64,000 nt of DNA from SM23-28-2 sp964512285 (GCA_964512285.1 CAZEJO010000006.1:13569-77568); one strand, 5' to 3'; positions 52,512 through 61,008 are shown, numbered from the stretch's first letter. Notes: generated by a model not told the origin, from the letters alone. Numbers and translations: made by a program.

Positions 52512-52895
52512 CTATTCCTTTTTCTTCTTCTTACTACTGGGGCGCTTCTTCTTGGCGACCTCTTTGGCCGTCGCTTCCTTCTTCTTGGTGCGACGCTTTC
52601 GAGCCGGTGCCGCCTCCTCGGCGACGACAGTCGCCGCCAGCGCAGAGCTGTGCTTCTTCATAAGGCGGGACTTGCGGCGAGCGACGCTCCTCGGGTGGAG
52701 TGCTCCCTTTTGGGCCGCTTGATCTAGGGCGCTGGCGGCTGTCCGCACCGCCTCCGCCGAGGCCTGCGGGTCAGCGCTCGCCATCGTTAGCTCGGCACGG
52801 CGGACGAGGGTCTTGGCCGTGCTCCGGCGTGCTCGGTTGCGCGAACGTTCCTGCTCTGACCTTCGCCAGGCCTTGGCTGCTGAACGACTACCCAA
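52512..52895 (-). CDS. rpsT: ribosomal protein S20 with Lys-rich C-terminal extension
   Basis: The TTG at 52895 with AAAGGAGG upstream gives 127 residues. The first 87 match S20 (SAAKAWRRSEQERSRNRARR, AASALDQAAQKGALH, ARRKSRLMKKHSSAL). The remaining 40 or so form a Lys/Ala/Glu tail ending in a run of lysines, absent from most S20 proteins. TTG starts are common in S20 genes. A longer open frame upstream crosses the promoter and is not real. Confidence 0.9.
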   Translation of the reverse strand: MGSRSAAKAWRRSEQERSRNRARRSTAKTLVRRAELTMASADPQASAEAVRTAASALDQAAQKGALHPRSVARRKSRLMKKHSSALAATVVAEEAAPARKRRTKKKEATAKEVAKKKRPSSKKKKKE

Positions 52896-52929
52896 AGGGA
52901 TGCTTCCTCCTTTGAAGTAAGCTGGGGCT

Positions 52930-52959
52930 ATCATAAGCGAGCCAGGTTGGGTTTGTCTA
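52930..52959 (-). promoter_or_regulatory. rpsT promoter
   Basis: On the minus strand TAGACA (52959-52954), an 18-base spacer and TATGAT (52935-52930) lie 35 bases before the rpsT start. Confidence 0.6.
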
Positions 52960-52985
52960 GTGGAACTTGTCTGAGGAACTGTTGC

Positions 52986-52991
52986 TATAAT
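52986..52991 (+). promoter_or_regulatory. extended -10 promoter of murJ
   Basis: TGC directly precedes a perfect TATAAT, 25 bases before the murJ ATG. No good -35 is seen. It is divergent from the rpsT promoter. Confidence 0.6.
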
Positions 52992-53016
52992 GAATGGCCT
53001 GTGAGGTAAGGAGGCA

Positions 53017-54606
53017 ATGACGGGTAAGAGCGGCGGCGAAACGATCTTCTTGCGGCCCTGGGGTGGGGTAGCGGGGGCGGCCATTATCGTGGCGGTCGGC
53101 TTCTTGGGCAGCCGCCTCCTGGGTGTCGTGCGCACCATGGCCATCGCTGATGCGTTTGGCACCAGCCCCGACCTTGACGCCTACTGGGTGGCCTTCCGCC
53201 TGCCCGATCTCATTTTTCAGGTGCTGGCGGGCGCCGCCATGGGCAGCGCTTTCATCCCCACCTTCGCCCGCTATGTCGCCCAGAAGAATGAGGACGAGGC
53301 CTGGCATCTGGCCAGCTCGGTCCTGAACCTGATCGCTGCCCTGACCGGCGTCGTGGCCGTAGCGGCGGTGCTCCTGGCCCCCTGGCTCGTGCCCCTAATG
53401 GCGCCGGGTCTGGAGGAAGGGCTGCAGGATCGGGCGGTGGAGCTGACCCGCATCATGCTGGTTTCGCCCGTCCTGTTTGCCATTAGCGGCATGCTCACGG
53501 GTATCCTCAACGCCCGCCAGCACTTCCTTCTGGTAGCCCTGGCGCCTATGTTCTACAACCTGTCCATCATCTTCGGAGCCGTCTTCCTGTCCGAGCCCTG
53601 GGGCGTGAACGGGCTGGCCGCCGGCGTGGTGCTTGGCTCCGGTCTTCACCTGCTGGTGCAGGTGCCGGGGCTTTTCGGTGTGGGCATGAGGTATCACCTG
53701 GAGGCCCGCTGGCGCCATCCGGGGGTGCGGGAGGTAGGTCGTCTGATGCTGCCGAGGATGGTGGGGTTGGCTGCCGCCCAGGCCAACTTCGTGGTGGCAA
53801 TCTTCTTCGCCTCACGTTTGGAGGAGGGGAGCATCTCCGCCCTCAACTATGCCTGGATGCTGGCGATCTTGCCTCTGGCCTTGTTCGGCGTGGCGATAGC
53901 CACCGCCGCCTTTCCGACCATGGCCCAGCAGGCAGCCACCGATAGCTTGGATAGGATGCAGAGCACGCTCTACGCCAGCCTCCGCTACATCCTCTTCCTT
54001 ATCATACCGGCCAGCGTCGGCCTTATTCTCCTGCGGGAGCCCCTGGTATCGCTCCTGCTGGAGCGAGGCGAATTCGACCCAAGGTCAGCGAGCATCACTT
54101 CCTCCGCCCTCCTCTTCTACTCGTTTGGCTTGTTTGCTCACAGCGGCGTCGAGATCCTTAGCCGCGGCTTCTACGCCCTGCGCGATACCCGCACGCCGGT
54201 GGTCATGGCCGTGATCTCGATGGTGCTGAACCTACTGTTCAGCATAGCCTTGGTGGGCCCGATGGAGCACGATGGCCTGGCCCTGGCCATGTCCATGGCC
54301 GCTATAGTCGAGGCCTCACTTCTCTTCATCTTTCTCCAGCGGCGGCTTGCTGCCCCCGAGGCCGGCGATCTGCCGAGCTTCTTCCTGCGCACGGTTGCCG
54401 CTACCGCCCTCATGGCGGTGGTGGTGGTGCTGTTCATAGCGGTGGAGGAGGCCGCTGACCCTCTGGGCGTCCACACCGTCTGGGAGGCCCTGGTGAAGGT
54501 GGCAGGGGGTGGCGCCCTCGGCGGCGGCACCTTCTTCCTGGCCGCCCTCCTTCTGCGCTGCGAGGAAGCCCGCGCTCTCTGGCGTCGCCTGGGGCTAGTT
54601 CGCTGA
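53017..54606 (+). CDS. murJ: lipid II flippase MurJ
   Basis: It has 529 residues with about 14 membrane segments. Family features include FLGSRLLGVVRTMAIADAFG, DAYWVAFRLPDLIFQVLAGAAMGSAFIP with the essential Arg, and ERGEFDPRS in the later half. It moves lipid-linked cell-wall precursor to the outer face. TAAGGAGG precedes the ATG. Confidence 0.95.
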   Translation: MTGKSGGETIFLRPWGGVAGAAIIVAVGFLGSRLLGVVRTMAIADAFGTSPDLDAYWVAFRLPDLIFQVLAGAAMGSAFIPTFARYVAQKNEDEAWHLASSVLNLIAALTGVVAVAAVLLAPWLVPLMAPGLEEGLQDRAVELTRIMLVSPVLFAISGMLTGILNARQHFLLVALAPMFYNLSIIFGAVFLSEPWGVNGLAAGVVLGSGLHLLVQVPGLFGVGMRYHLEARWRHPGVREVGRLMLPRMVGLAAAQANFVVAIFFASRLEEGSISALNYAWMLAILPLALFGVAIATAAFPTMAQQAATDSLDRMQSTLYASLRYILFLIIPASVGLILLREPLVSLLLERGEFDPRSASITSSALLFYSFGLFAHSGVEILSRGFYALRDTRTPVVMAVISMVLNLLFSIALVGPMEHDGLALAMSMAAIVEASLLFIFLQRRLAAPEAGDLPSFFLRTVAATALMAVVVVLFIAVEEAADPLGVHTVWEALVKVAGGGALGGGTFFLAALLLRCEEARALWRRLGLVR

Positions 54607-54620
54607 CGAGAGGACTGCGC

Positions 54621-54649
54621 TTGCGTTTCCGCTCTTTGTGACCTATAAT
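54621..54649 (+). promoter_or_regulatory. promoter of the zinc-ribbon gene, leaderless arrangement
   Basis: TTGCGT (54621-54626), a 17-base spacer and a perfect TATAAT (54644-54649). The ATG begins 10 bases later, so the 5' UTR would be at most 3-4 bases and no Shine-Dalgarno is possible. Confidence 0.7.
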
Positions 54650-54659
54650 TTGTCTAGAA

Positions 54660-54995
54660 ATGGCCTACAGCGATAAGGTTCTCATATGCCGCGATTGCGG
54701 CATCAGTTTCACCTTTACAGCGGGTGAGCAGGCTTTTTATGCCAGCAGGGGCTTGTTGAACCAGCCCACCCGCTGTCCCTCATGCCGTTCGGCGCGCAAG
54801 TCGGGCCGGGCGACGGAGGAAGGTGGCTATGTGCACTATGGGGCTGCCGCCAGCTTTGGCGGTCGTACGCCCCGTCAGATGCACCCGGCCGTCTGTGCCG
54901 AGTGTGGCCAGATGACGGAGGTGCCCTTCCTGCCCAGGGGCGACAAGCCTGTCTATTGCAGCGAATGCTATAACAAGATCCGCGAACGCTCGTAG
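54660..54995 (+). CDS. zinc-ribbon protein (zf-trcl plus CxxC-x17-CxxC domains)
   Basis: It has 111 residues with two zinc-binding halves. The first has CRDCGISFTFTAGEQAFY and CPSC, and the second CAECGQMTEVPF and CSEC; the Phe/Thr/Ala spacing is that of small bacterial zinc-ribbon proteins of unknown function. It is likely a nucleic-acid-binding or ribosome-associated protein, but there is no direct evidence. The mRNA appears leaderless. Confidence 0.85.
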   Translation: MAYSDKVLICRDCGISFTFTAGEQAFYASRGLLNQPTRCPSCRSARKSGRATEEGGYVHYGAAASFGGRTPRQMHPAVCAECGQMTEVPFLPRGDKPVYCSECYNKIRERS

Positions 54996-55063
54996 GGGGT
55001 AGCAGCAGCCCAATCCCAGGGGCTGGTATTTGGCCAGCCCTTATCTGTCTCGGTGGAGCGCTG

Positions 55064-55390
55064 ATGAGCAAGAGAGTAGCTTTCCTTCAGCTTTCCCGCC
55101 TCCTGGGCAAGGAGGAATTCTACCGTCGCCTCTCTTTGGACGAGGGTTCAGAGCCAGACGAGCTGAGCGCTGAGCAGATGGCGCGACTGCAGTTGCTGGT
55201 GGACAAGCGGCTGGAGGAACTGGTGCGGGGGTTGGCTGCCGAGGTGGTGGCCTCCGACGATGTCACTGACGTTGTGTCGGGTGTGGCCTATCTGGAGGAC
55301 CGTCTGACCTTCTTCAGCGATCTGCTCACCGCGGGCCAGAGAGAGAAGGTTCGCGATGGCTTCGCCAGCTTCTCCTCTCGCTGGCGATGA
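55064..55390 (+). CDS. hypothetical protein
   Basis: It has 108 residues, helical and acidic, with no membrane segment or known motif. GGAGCGCTG precedes the ATG. It lies between the zinc-ribbon gene and the ileS T-box leader and is probably cotranscribed with the former. Confidence 0.65.
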   Translation: MSKRVAFLQLSRLLGKEEFYRRLSLDEGSEPDELSAEQMARLQLLVDKRLEELVRGLAAEVVASDDVTDVVSGVAYLEDRLTFFSDLLTAGQREKVRDGFASFSSRWR

Positions 55391-55587
55391 ACTGAGACGT
55401 GTGCGCCGTTGACACAACATCGCGCCAACGCTAAACTAGGCGCACAATCGAACAAAGGCGAAGACGGAGACGAGTAGGGCGGCTCATCTGCCTGCCCCGA
55501 TGGGATCGGGGTGCAGCGAGTCCCGTAGGGTGCAAGGGGACGCAGCCTTGGCCGCTCGAAAATCCCTCCCGAGCCGCCGACCGAACG

Positions 55588-55702
55588 CCCCGACTTGTCG
55601 GGGCCAGTAGGCTCGGCCGGAGCGCCCACCGTTACCAGGGGCAGGGGCATAACCCCGACGCGTCGGGGCGTGCCTCGAAAGAGTGCCCCGACTTCGTCGG
55701 GG
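55588..55702 (+). repeat. three near-identical CCCCGAC/GTCGGGG hairpins in the T-box leader
   Basis: CCCCGAC...GTCGGGG occurs at 55588-55603, 55653-55668 and 55686-55702, with loops of TT, GC and TTC. The three are interchangeable by sequence, so alternative pairings among them are possible. Confidence 0.7.
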
Positions 55703-55735
55703 AACTAGGGTGGTACCGCGGGTATGATGAGAACG

Positions 55736-55762
55736 GCCCGTCCCTTAGGGGACGGGCTTTCT
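55736..55762 (+). terminator. T-box terminator hairpin
   Basis: GCCCGTCCC and GGGACGGGC form a 9-base stem around a TTAG-type loop, followed by TTTCT. It directly follows the antiterminator region. Confidence 0.85.
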
Positions 55763-55777
55763 GATTCGGAGGAAGCA

Positions 55778-56158
55778 ATGGCGTTCTCACCATTGCTGGT
55801 AACGATTCTGGGCGAGCCTTCGGTCTGGATTGGGAGCGGCGAGAAGGCGTGGAAGGAGAAGGTCTTCGCAGCATCTAGGAACAGCTTCGAGGCGGGTGGC
55901 TATTCGCAGCCGATCGGGGAAGATTGCACGGTCGAGTTGAACTTCTACCTTTCTCCGTCTCGCCTGTATCAGCTAGACATAGATAACTTGCTGAAGCCGG
56001 CGATAGACGCACTGGGCACGGCCATATTCCGTGCGGGCAAGACGGGCCGACAATATGACTCCGAAGATGTGTGGATTAGAAAGATAGTGGCACAGAAACT
56101 CATCGACGACAGCAACCCGAGACTGGAGATAAGGGTGAGCTCGTGGGCAGAGGGATAG
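55778..56158 (+). CDS. RusA-family endonuclease-like protein
   Basis: It has 126 residues from the ATG at 55778, with GGAGGAAGC upstream. The Holliday-junction-resolvase RusA acidic pair is in YQLDIDNLLKPAIDALG, and a further Asp is in YDSEDVWIRKIVAQK, as in the family. RusA is usually phage-borne, but no other phage gene is near. It lies between the T-box and ileS, 3 bases before ileS, so it should be expressed under Ile starvation. Confidence 0.85.
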   Translation: MAFSPLLVTILGEPSVWIGSGEKAWKEKVFAASRNSFEAGGYSQPIGEDCTVELNFYLSPSRLYQLDIDNLLKPAIDALGTAIFRAGKTGRQYDSEDVWIRKIVAQKLIDDSNPRLEIRVSSWAEG

Positions 56159-56161
56159 GCC

Positions 56162-59100
56162 ATGTTCAAACCAGTCAGTAGCAAGGTGAGCTTCCCTCAG
56201 TTGGAGGAGGGTATTCTCCGTCTGTGGAAGGAGCGCGACATCTTCCGCAAGAGCATCGACCAGCGTCCGGAGGACCGCCTGTTCATCTTCTACGAAGGTC
56301 CTCCCTATGCCAACGCCAGCCCCGGCATCCACCACGTGCTGGCTCGCGTGTTCAAGGACGTGATGGTGCGCTACAAGACCATGCGGGGCTATCGCGTGCC
56401 TCGCAAGGCGGGCTGGGATACCCACGGCCTGCCCGCTGAGCTGGAGGTGGAGCGAGAGCTGGGCTTCAAGAGCAAGGCCGACATCGAGAGCTTTGGCATC
56501 GAGGAGTTCAACCGCCGCTGCCGCGAGAACGTCTTCTCCTACCTGAAGGAGTGGGAGGCCCTCACCGAGCGCATCGCCTTCTGGCTGGACCTAAGCGATG
56601 CCTACATCACCTGCACCAACGAATACATGGAGTCCTGCTGGTGGGCCGTCAAGCAGTTGTGGGATCGCGGTCTGGTCTACCAGGGCTATCGAGTGACGCC
56701 CCACTGCCCTCGCTGCGGCACATCCCTCTCTGACCACGAGGTCGCTCAGGGGTATAAGGAGAACACGCCCGACCCTGCGCTGTACATCAGATTCCGCCTA
56801 ACCGAAGAGTCGCGGCGGCGTTTGCTCGGTCAGGTGGAGCAGCCTGAGGAGTTGGGAGATCTTCCGATCTACCTGCTGGCGTGGACGACAACGCCGTGGA
56901 CGCTGCCTGGCAACACCGCTTTGGCGGTGGACGCCGATGCGGCCTACATCATGACGGAGGTTGAAACGGCGCGCGGGCGCGAGTTGCTGGTCTACGGAAA
57001 TAGCCCCGAGATTGCCAATCGAATGGAGGCAGTTGTTTCGGAACTGCAACTGGAGGGCTCACTTGGTACGACGGTGACCTCCCGCCGGACATTTCCTGGG
57101 GCATATCTGGACGAGCTTACGTACGAGCCCCTCTACAAACCCTGGGAGTGGGGGCTACGCTACTCGGTCGTCGGATCCGCCGGTTCTGACATAGCCGTCA
57201 AGGGTGACTATGCTAGCCACTACAGGGTTCACACGGCTGATTTCGTGTCACTGACCGAAGGCACCGGCATCGTCCATAGCGCGCCGGCCTTCGGTGAGGA
57301 GGACTACGAGCTGGGGAGGGAAAAGTCGTTGCTGTTTGTGCAGCCGGTCGACTTGGAGGGCCAGATGACGGCGCCGGGCACTCCCTTCGATGGCCTGTTC
57401 GTCAAGGATGCTGATGAGCTCATTCTGAACGACCTCGACGAGCGGGGCCTCCTTCTCCGCCGCGAGACCATCCATCACACCTATCCCTTCTGCTGGCGCT
57501 GCGATACCCCTCTCCTTTACTACGCCAAGCCTAGCTGGTACATTCGCACCACCGCTGTCAAGGAGCGGCTGGTGGCCCTCAACCAAGAGATCAACTGGTA
57601 TCCAGGCCACATCAAGGAGGGGCGGTTCGGCAACTGGCTGGAGAACAACATCGACTGGGCGGTCTCGCGGGAGCGCTTCTGGGGCATCCCCCTGCCCATC
57701 TGGCGCTGCCAGGAATGCGGTGAGCACGACTGCATCGGCTCGCTGGCCGAGCTGCGTGAGCGGGCCGAGGACAAGGCGAAGGCCGAGGCCCTGGACAACC
57801 TCCATCGCCCCTATGTGGACGAGATCACCCTGGCCTGCCGCCAGTGCGGCGGAAGCATGCGGCGGGTGGTCGAGGTGCTGGACGTCTGGTTCGACTCGGG
57901 GGCGATGCCCTACGCCCAGTGGCACTACCCCTTCGAAAACGATGGCACCTTCGCCAAGAGCTTCCCCGCCGACTTCATCTGCGAGGCGGTAGACCAGACG
58001 CGCGGCTGGTTCTACACCCTGCACGCTCTGTCCACCCTGCTGTTCGATAGCGTCTGCTTCCGCAACGTCATCTGCCTGGAGCTCATCCTCGACGCCAAGG
58101 GCGAGAAGATGAGCAAGTCCAGGGGAAACGTGGTGGAGCCCTGGGCGGTGCTCAACGCCCACGGCGCCGATGCCCTTCGCTGGTATCTGTTCACCGCCAC
58201 GCCGCCGGGAACGGCCCGCCGCTTCTCTACAGACCTGGTGGGCGAGGGCCTGCGCAAGTTCCTCCTCACCCTCTGGAACATCTACTCTTTCTTCCTGACG
58301 TATGCTCTCATCGACCGTTTCGATCCTAGCGGCCAGGCCCAGGGCGAGAGGTCGGAGCTGGATCGCTGGGTGTTGTCGGAGCTGAACGTGCTGGTGGACA
58401 AGGTTACGCGCCATATGGAGGACTACAGCCCCACCGATGCAGGGCGGGCGATCCAGGCCTTCGTGGACGACCTGTCCAACTGGTACGTGCGGCGCAGTCG
58501 CCGGCGCTTCTGGAAGAGCGAGAACGATGCCGACAAGCTAGCCGCCCACCAGACGCTCTACACCTGCCTGGTGACGGTGGCCAAGCTGCTGGCCCCCTTC
58601 GCGCCCTTCTTGGCCGAGGAGATGTACCAAAACCTGGTCTGCGGTTCGTTCCCCGAGGAGCCGGAGAGCGTCCACCTGGCCCTCTGGCCTGAGGCCGACA
58701 CCTCGTTGGTGGACGAGCAACTCATGGCCGACACGCGCCTGGTTATGCGCATCGCCAGCCTGGGCCGCAACGCCCGCAGCAAGGCGGGGATCAAGGTGCG
58801 TCAGCCCCTCCAGAGGGTGCTGGTCAAGCCGCGCTACCCGGCGGAAAGGGAAGGGCTGGAGCGCCTGTCGCCGCAGATTCTCGACGAGCTGAACGTCAAG
58901 GAGCTGACCGTGGTGGGCGATGAGGCGGGGCTACAAGGCGAAGGCCTTGCTGTCGCCGAGGAGGGCGGCTATGCGGTCGCGTTGGTTACCACCATCACTC
59001 CTGCGCTGGCCGACGAGGGACGGGCCCGCGACCTGGTGCATCGCCTCCAGACGATGCGCAAGAACGCCGGCTTCGACATCGCCGACTACATAGTCACCTA

Positions 59101-59272
59101 CTATCAGGGAGGCGAGGAGCTCGTGCGCATCATGCAGGCGCACGGTGACTACATCCGCCAGGAGACGCTGTCGCGGGAGCTGATCGAGGGATCGCCGTCG
59201 ACTGGTGCCTACGTGGAGGAGCAGAAGGTCGCTGGACAGACGATCACGTTGGCGGTGGAGCGGCGGCCCTGA
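56162..59272 (+). CDS. ileS: isoleucyl-tRNA synthetase, type-2-like
   Basis: It has 1036 residues. The KMSKS loop is GEKMSKSRGN. The HIGH motif is changed to ANASPGIHHVLARVFKD, where Gly-Ile-His-His replaces His-Ile-Gly-His. The length and the lack of a C-terminal zinc-finger CxxC pair suggest the eukaryote-like type 2 enzyme. CPRCG, CQECG and CRQCGG may bind zinc within insertions. The gene is under T-box control with the RusA-like gene. Confidence 0.96.
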   Translation: MFKPVSSKVSFPQLEEGILRLWKERDIFRKSIDQRPEDRLFIFYEGPPYANASPGIHHVLARVFKDVMVRYKTMRGYRVPRKAGWDTHGLPAELEVERELGFKSKADIESFGIEEFNRRCRENVFSYLKEWEALTERIAFWLDLSDAYITCTNEYMESCWWAVKQLWDRGLVYQGYRVTPHCPRCGTSLSDHEVAQGYKENTPDPALYIRFRLTEESRRRLLGQVEQPEELGDLPIYLLAWTTTPWTLPGNTALAVDADAAYIMTEVETARGRELLVYGNSPEIANRMEAVVSELQLEGSLGTTVTSRRTFPGAYLDELTYEPLYKPWEWGLRYSVVGSAGSDIAVKGDYASHYRVHTADFVSLTEGTGIVHSAPAFGEEDYELGREKSLLFVQPVDLEGQMTAPGTPFDGLFVKDADELILNDLDERGLLLRRETIHHTYPFCWRCDTPLLYYAKPSWYIRTTAVKERLVALNQEINWYPGHIKEGRFGNWLENNIDWAVSRERFWGIPLPIWRCQECGEHDCIGSLAELRERAEDKAKAEALDNLHRPYVDEITLACRQCGGSMRRVVEVLDVWFDSGAMPYAQWHYPFENDGTFAKSFPADFICEAVDQTRGWFYTLHALSTLLFDSVCFRNVICLELILDAKGEKMSKSRGNVVEPWAVLNAHGADALRWYLFTATPPGTARRFSTDLVGEGLRKFLLTLWNIYSFFLTYALIDRFDPSGQAQGERSELDRWVLSELNVLVDKVTRHMEDYSPTDAGRAIQAFVDDLSNWYVRRSRRRFWKSENDADKLAAHQTLYTCLVTVAKLLAPFAPFLAEEMYQNLVCGSFPEEPESVHLALWPEADTSLVDEQLMADTRLVMRIASLGRNARSKAGIKVRQPLQRVLVKPRYPAEREGLERLSPQILDELNVKELTVVGDEAGLQGEGLAVAEEGGYAVALVTTITPALADEGRARDLVHRLQTMRKNAGFDIADYIVTYYQGGEELVRIMQAHGDYIRQETLSRELIEGSPSTGAYVEEQKVAGQTITLAVERRP

Positions 59273-59311
59273 GGCCAGCGGAATTCCTTTCGCAGCCAAT
59301 GTGGGCGGGAC

Positions 59312-59340
59312 TTGACGTTACCTATTAGTCCCTTTATAGT
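59312..59340 (+). promoter_or_regulatory. promoter of the HTH-PASTA gene, leaderless arrangement
   Basis: TTGACG (59312-59317), a 17-base spacer and TATAGT (59335-59340). The GTG start begins at 59346, where transcription itself should begin. Confidence 0.7.
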
Positions 59341-59345
59341 CGCTC

Positions 59346-60059
59346 GTGTGCCCTGAGTCTCTAATTACTCCTCTGGGTGAGACGCTTCAGCGAGCGCGTC
59401 AGGCCCGAGGATTGACATTGGAAGAAGTGGAGCGGGATACTCGTATCTCGCGTCACTATCTGGCAGCCCTGGAGAACGAGAACTTCGGTCTTCTGCCGGC
59501 GCCTGTCTACGCGCGCGGTTTCCTCCGCACCTACGCCCGCTACCTTGGCCTCGAACCTGCTAATCTCCTCCCCCTTTTCCCCGTCGGCTATGTGGACGAG
59601 CCGGTCCTTCAGCCCTGGCCCAAGGTCGCGACGCCTCGGACCTGGCCCAGCAGCGGCCTGCTGGCGGGCGGTGTCGTTGGTATGCTCATTCTCATCGTGG
59701 TTCTGCTGTACAGCCTGGGGGGGCAGGGCGAGGGCAATCCCTCCCTCTTCGGCCTCCAGACCGCTACTCCTGAGACGGTCGCAGTGCTGCCAGAGACAGA
59801 GGCGCCTGTGATAGAGCCGACGGTGACCGAGACGGCCGCTTCCCCTGTGGAGGTGCCGCCCGGAACGATGCCCGACCTGCGGACGCAGTCCCTAGCTGAT
59901 GCCGCAGCTACCTTGCGCGACATGGGCCTGAGCTATCTGGTGGTGCAGGTGAGCAGCAGTGAGATGCCCGAGGGCCATGTCGTCCGCCAGAACCTCGAAC
60001 CCGGCAGCGACATCGACACCGACCAGGTGGTGACCCTGGAGGTAAGCCGGGGCCCCTAG
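59346..60059 (+). CDS. RodZ-like HTH membrane protein with PASTA domain
   Basis: It has 237 residues. The N-terminal HTH_25 domain (GETLQRARQARGLTLEEVER, TRISRHYLAALENENF) matches RodZ. One membrane segment (about 102-126) is followed by a Thr/Pro/Glu-rich linker and a C-terminal PASTA domain (about 175-237, MPDLRTQSLADAAATLRDMG). PASTA domains bind muropeptides or wall structures, so this may link the wall to cytoplasmic elongation proteins. The GTG start has no Shine-Dalgarno. Confidence 0.88.
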   Translation: MCPESLITPLGETLQRARQARGLTLEEVERDTRISRHYLAALENENFGLLPAPVYARGFLRTYARYLGLEPANLLPLFPVGYVDEPVLQPWPKVATPRTWPSSGLLAGGVVGMLILIVVLLYSLGGQGEGNPSLFGLQTATPETVAVLPETEAPVIEPTVTETAASPVEVPPGTMPDLRTQSLADAAATLRDMGLSYLVVQVSSSEMPEGHVVRQNLEPGSDIDTDQVVTLEVSRGP

Positions 60060-60062
60060 CTC

Positions 60063-60977
60063 ATGGGCCAAGCCGATAGCGCACCTGGTGCCGGCTGTCG
60101 CTGGCTCCGCACGACTGTCAGAGTCATCTCGCTAGTGCTGGCTACCCTGAGTGCCATCGTGGCCTTAGCGGGCTACCTGTGGGTGAAGCCGTTTCGCCTG
60201 CTGCTGAACGAACCGATCCCGCCCGACGTCTCCGTCGAGGACGTCTACTTCGGCAGCCGCGATGGCATCCGCCTGCACGGCCTGTATATGGCCGGCCGAC
60301 CGAGACGGCCTGTCCTTCTCCTCTGTCATGGCTACTTCAAGAGCGTGGCCGAGCCCTTTGAGCTCGCCTGCGGGCTCAACCGCCTGGGCTATCAGGTGCT
60401 GCTCATCGACTTCCGGGCATGCGGCCTCAGCGACGGACGCTTCACCACTCTGGGCTATCACGAGGTCCTCGATGTGTTGGGGGCGGTAGATTACCTGCGC
60501 GCTCGCCTGGGCGACCTGCCCATCGGCGTGCTGGGCATCTCCATGGGAGCGGTAGCGGCCATCATGGCGGCACCCGCGTGCCCCCATATCGAGGCCATGG
60601 TGGTCGACTCGGCCTATGCCGACCTGGAGAGCGCCATCGGAAAGAAGCTGGCCGATATCCTGCGCCTGCCCTTCCTGGTGCCCCTGGGATGGGTGAGCAT
60701 CAGGCTGGGGGAATGGATCTCGCAGGGGAACGTAGCGGCGGTGAGGGCGGTGGACTACGTGGGGCGTATTGCGCCCCGGCCGCTACTGATCATCTACGGC
60801 GAGCTGGACGACTACCTGCCCTCGGACCATCCTCAGCGCTTGTTCGACGCAGCCAACGAGCCCAAGGAGCTGTGGCTGGCGCCGGGCAGCGGACATGCGA
60901 TGGCCCGCCTTGATCGCCCTGAGGAGTACGTCCGGCGGGTGCAGGCCTTCTTCGAGCGCCACCTGTCGTCAGCCTAG
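60063..60977 (+). CDS. alpha/beta hydrolase (serine aminopeptidase S33-like), membrane-anchored
   Basis: It has 304 residues with one N-terminal membrane segment (about 20-42). The fold shows LLLCHGYFKSV (oxyanion region), nucleophile GISMGA, acid GELDDYLPSDH and His in GSGHAMA. Esterase or peptidase activity is likely; the substrate is unknown. It starts 3 bases after the HTH-PASTA stop, so it is probably cotranscribed. Confidence 0.88.
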   Translation: MGQADSAPGAGCRWLRTTVRVISLVLATLSAIVALAGYLWVKPFRLLLNEPIPPDVSVEDVYFGSRDGIRLHGLYMAGRPRRPVLLLCHGYFKSVAEPFELACGLNRLGYQVLLIDFRACGLSDGRFTTLGYHEVLDVLGAVDYLRARLGDLPIGVLGISMGAVAAIMAAPACPHIEAMVVDSAYADLESAIGKKLADILRLPFLVPLGWVSIRLGEWISQGNVAAVRAVDYVGRIAPRPLLIIYGELDDYLPSDHPQRLFDAANEPKELWLAPGSGHAMARLDRPEEYVRRVQAFFERHLSSA

Positions 60978-61008
60978 GCTGTACTGGCTCCAAGATGTGG
61001 CCACTCAT

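Larger units (their letters stand above)
55470..55762 (+). promoter_or_regulatory. T-box leader, isoleucine-specific
   Basis: The T-box sequence AGGGTGGTACCGCG lies at 55707-55720. Stem I closes by GGCGGCTC with GAGCCGCC (55571-55578) and contains AGACGAGTA near its base. The specifier position reads ATC (55562-55564), an Ile codon, on the 3' side of stem I. The antiterminator's TGGT would pair with the tRNA-Ile end. A terminator hairpin follows. Uncharged tRNA-Ile should allow readthrough into the RusA-like gene and ileS. Confidence 0.93.

Noticed and set aside
52896..53162. Upstream extension of the rpsT frame to an ATG at 53162
   Set aside because: It runs across the rpsT and murJ promoters and into murJ coding sequence; S20 homology and the ribosome site start at 52895.
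57248..58414. 388-codon minus-strand ORF opposite ileS
   Set aside because: It is an antisense frame over conserved IleRS motifs, without support of its own.
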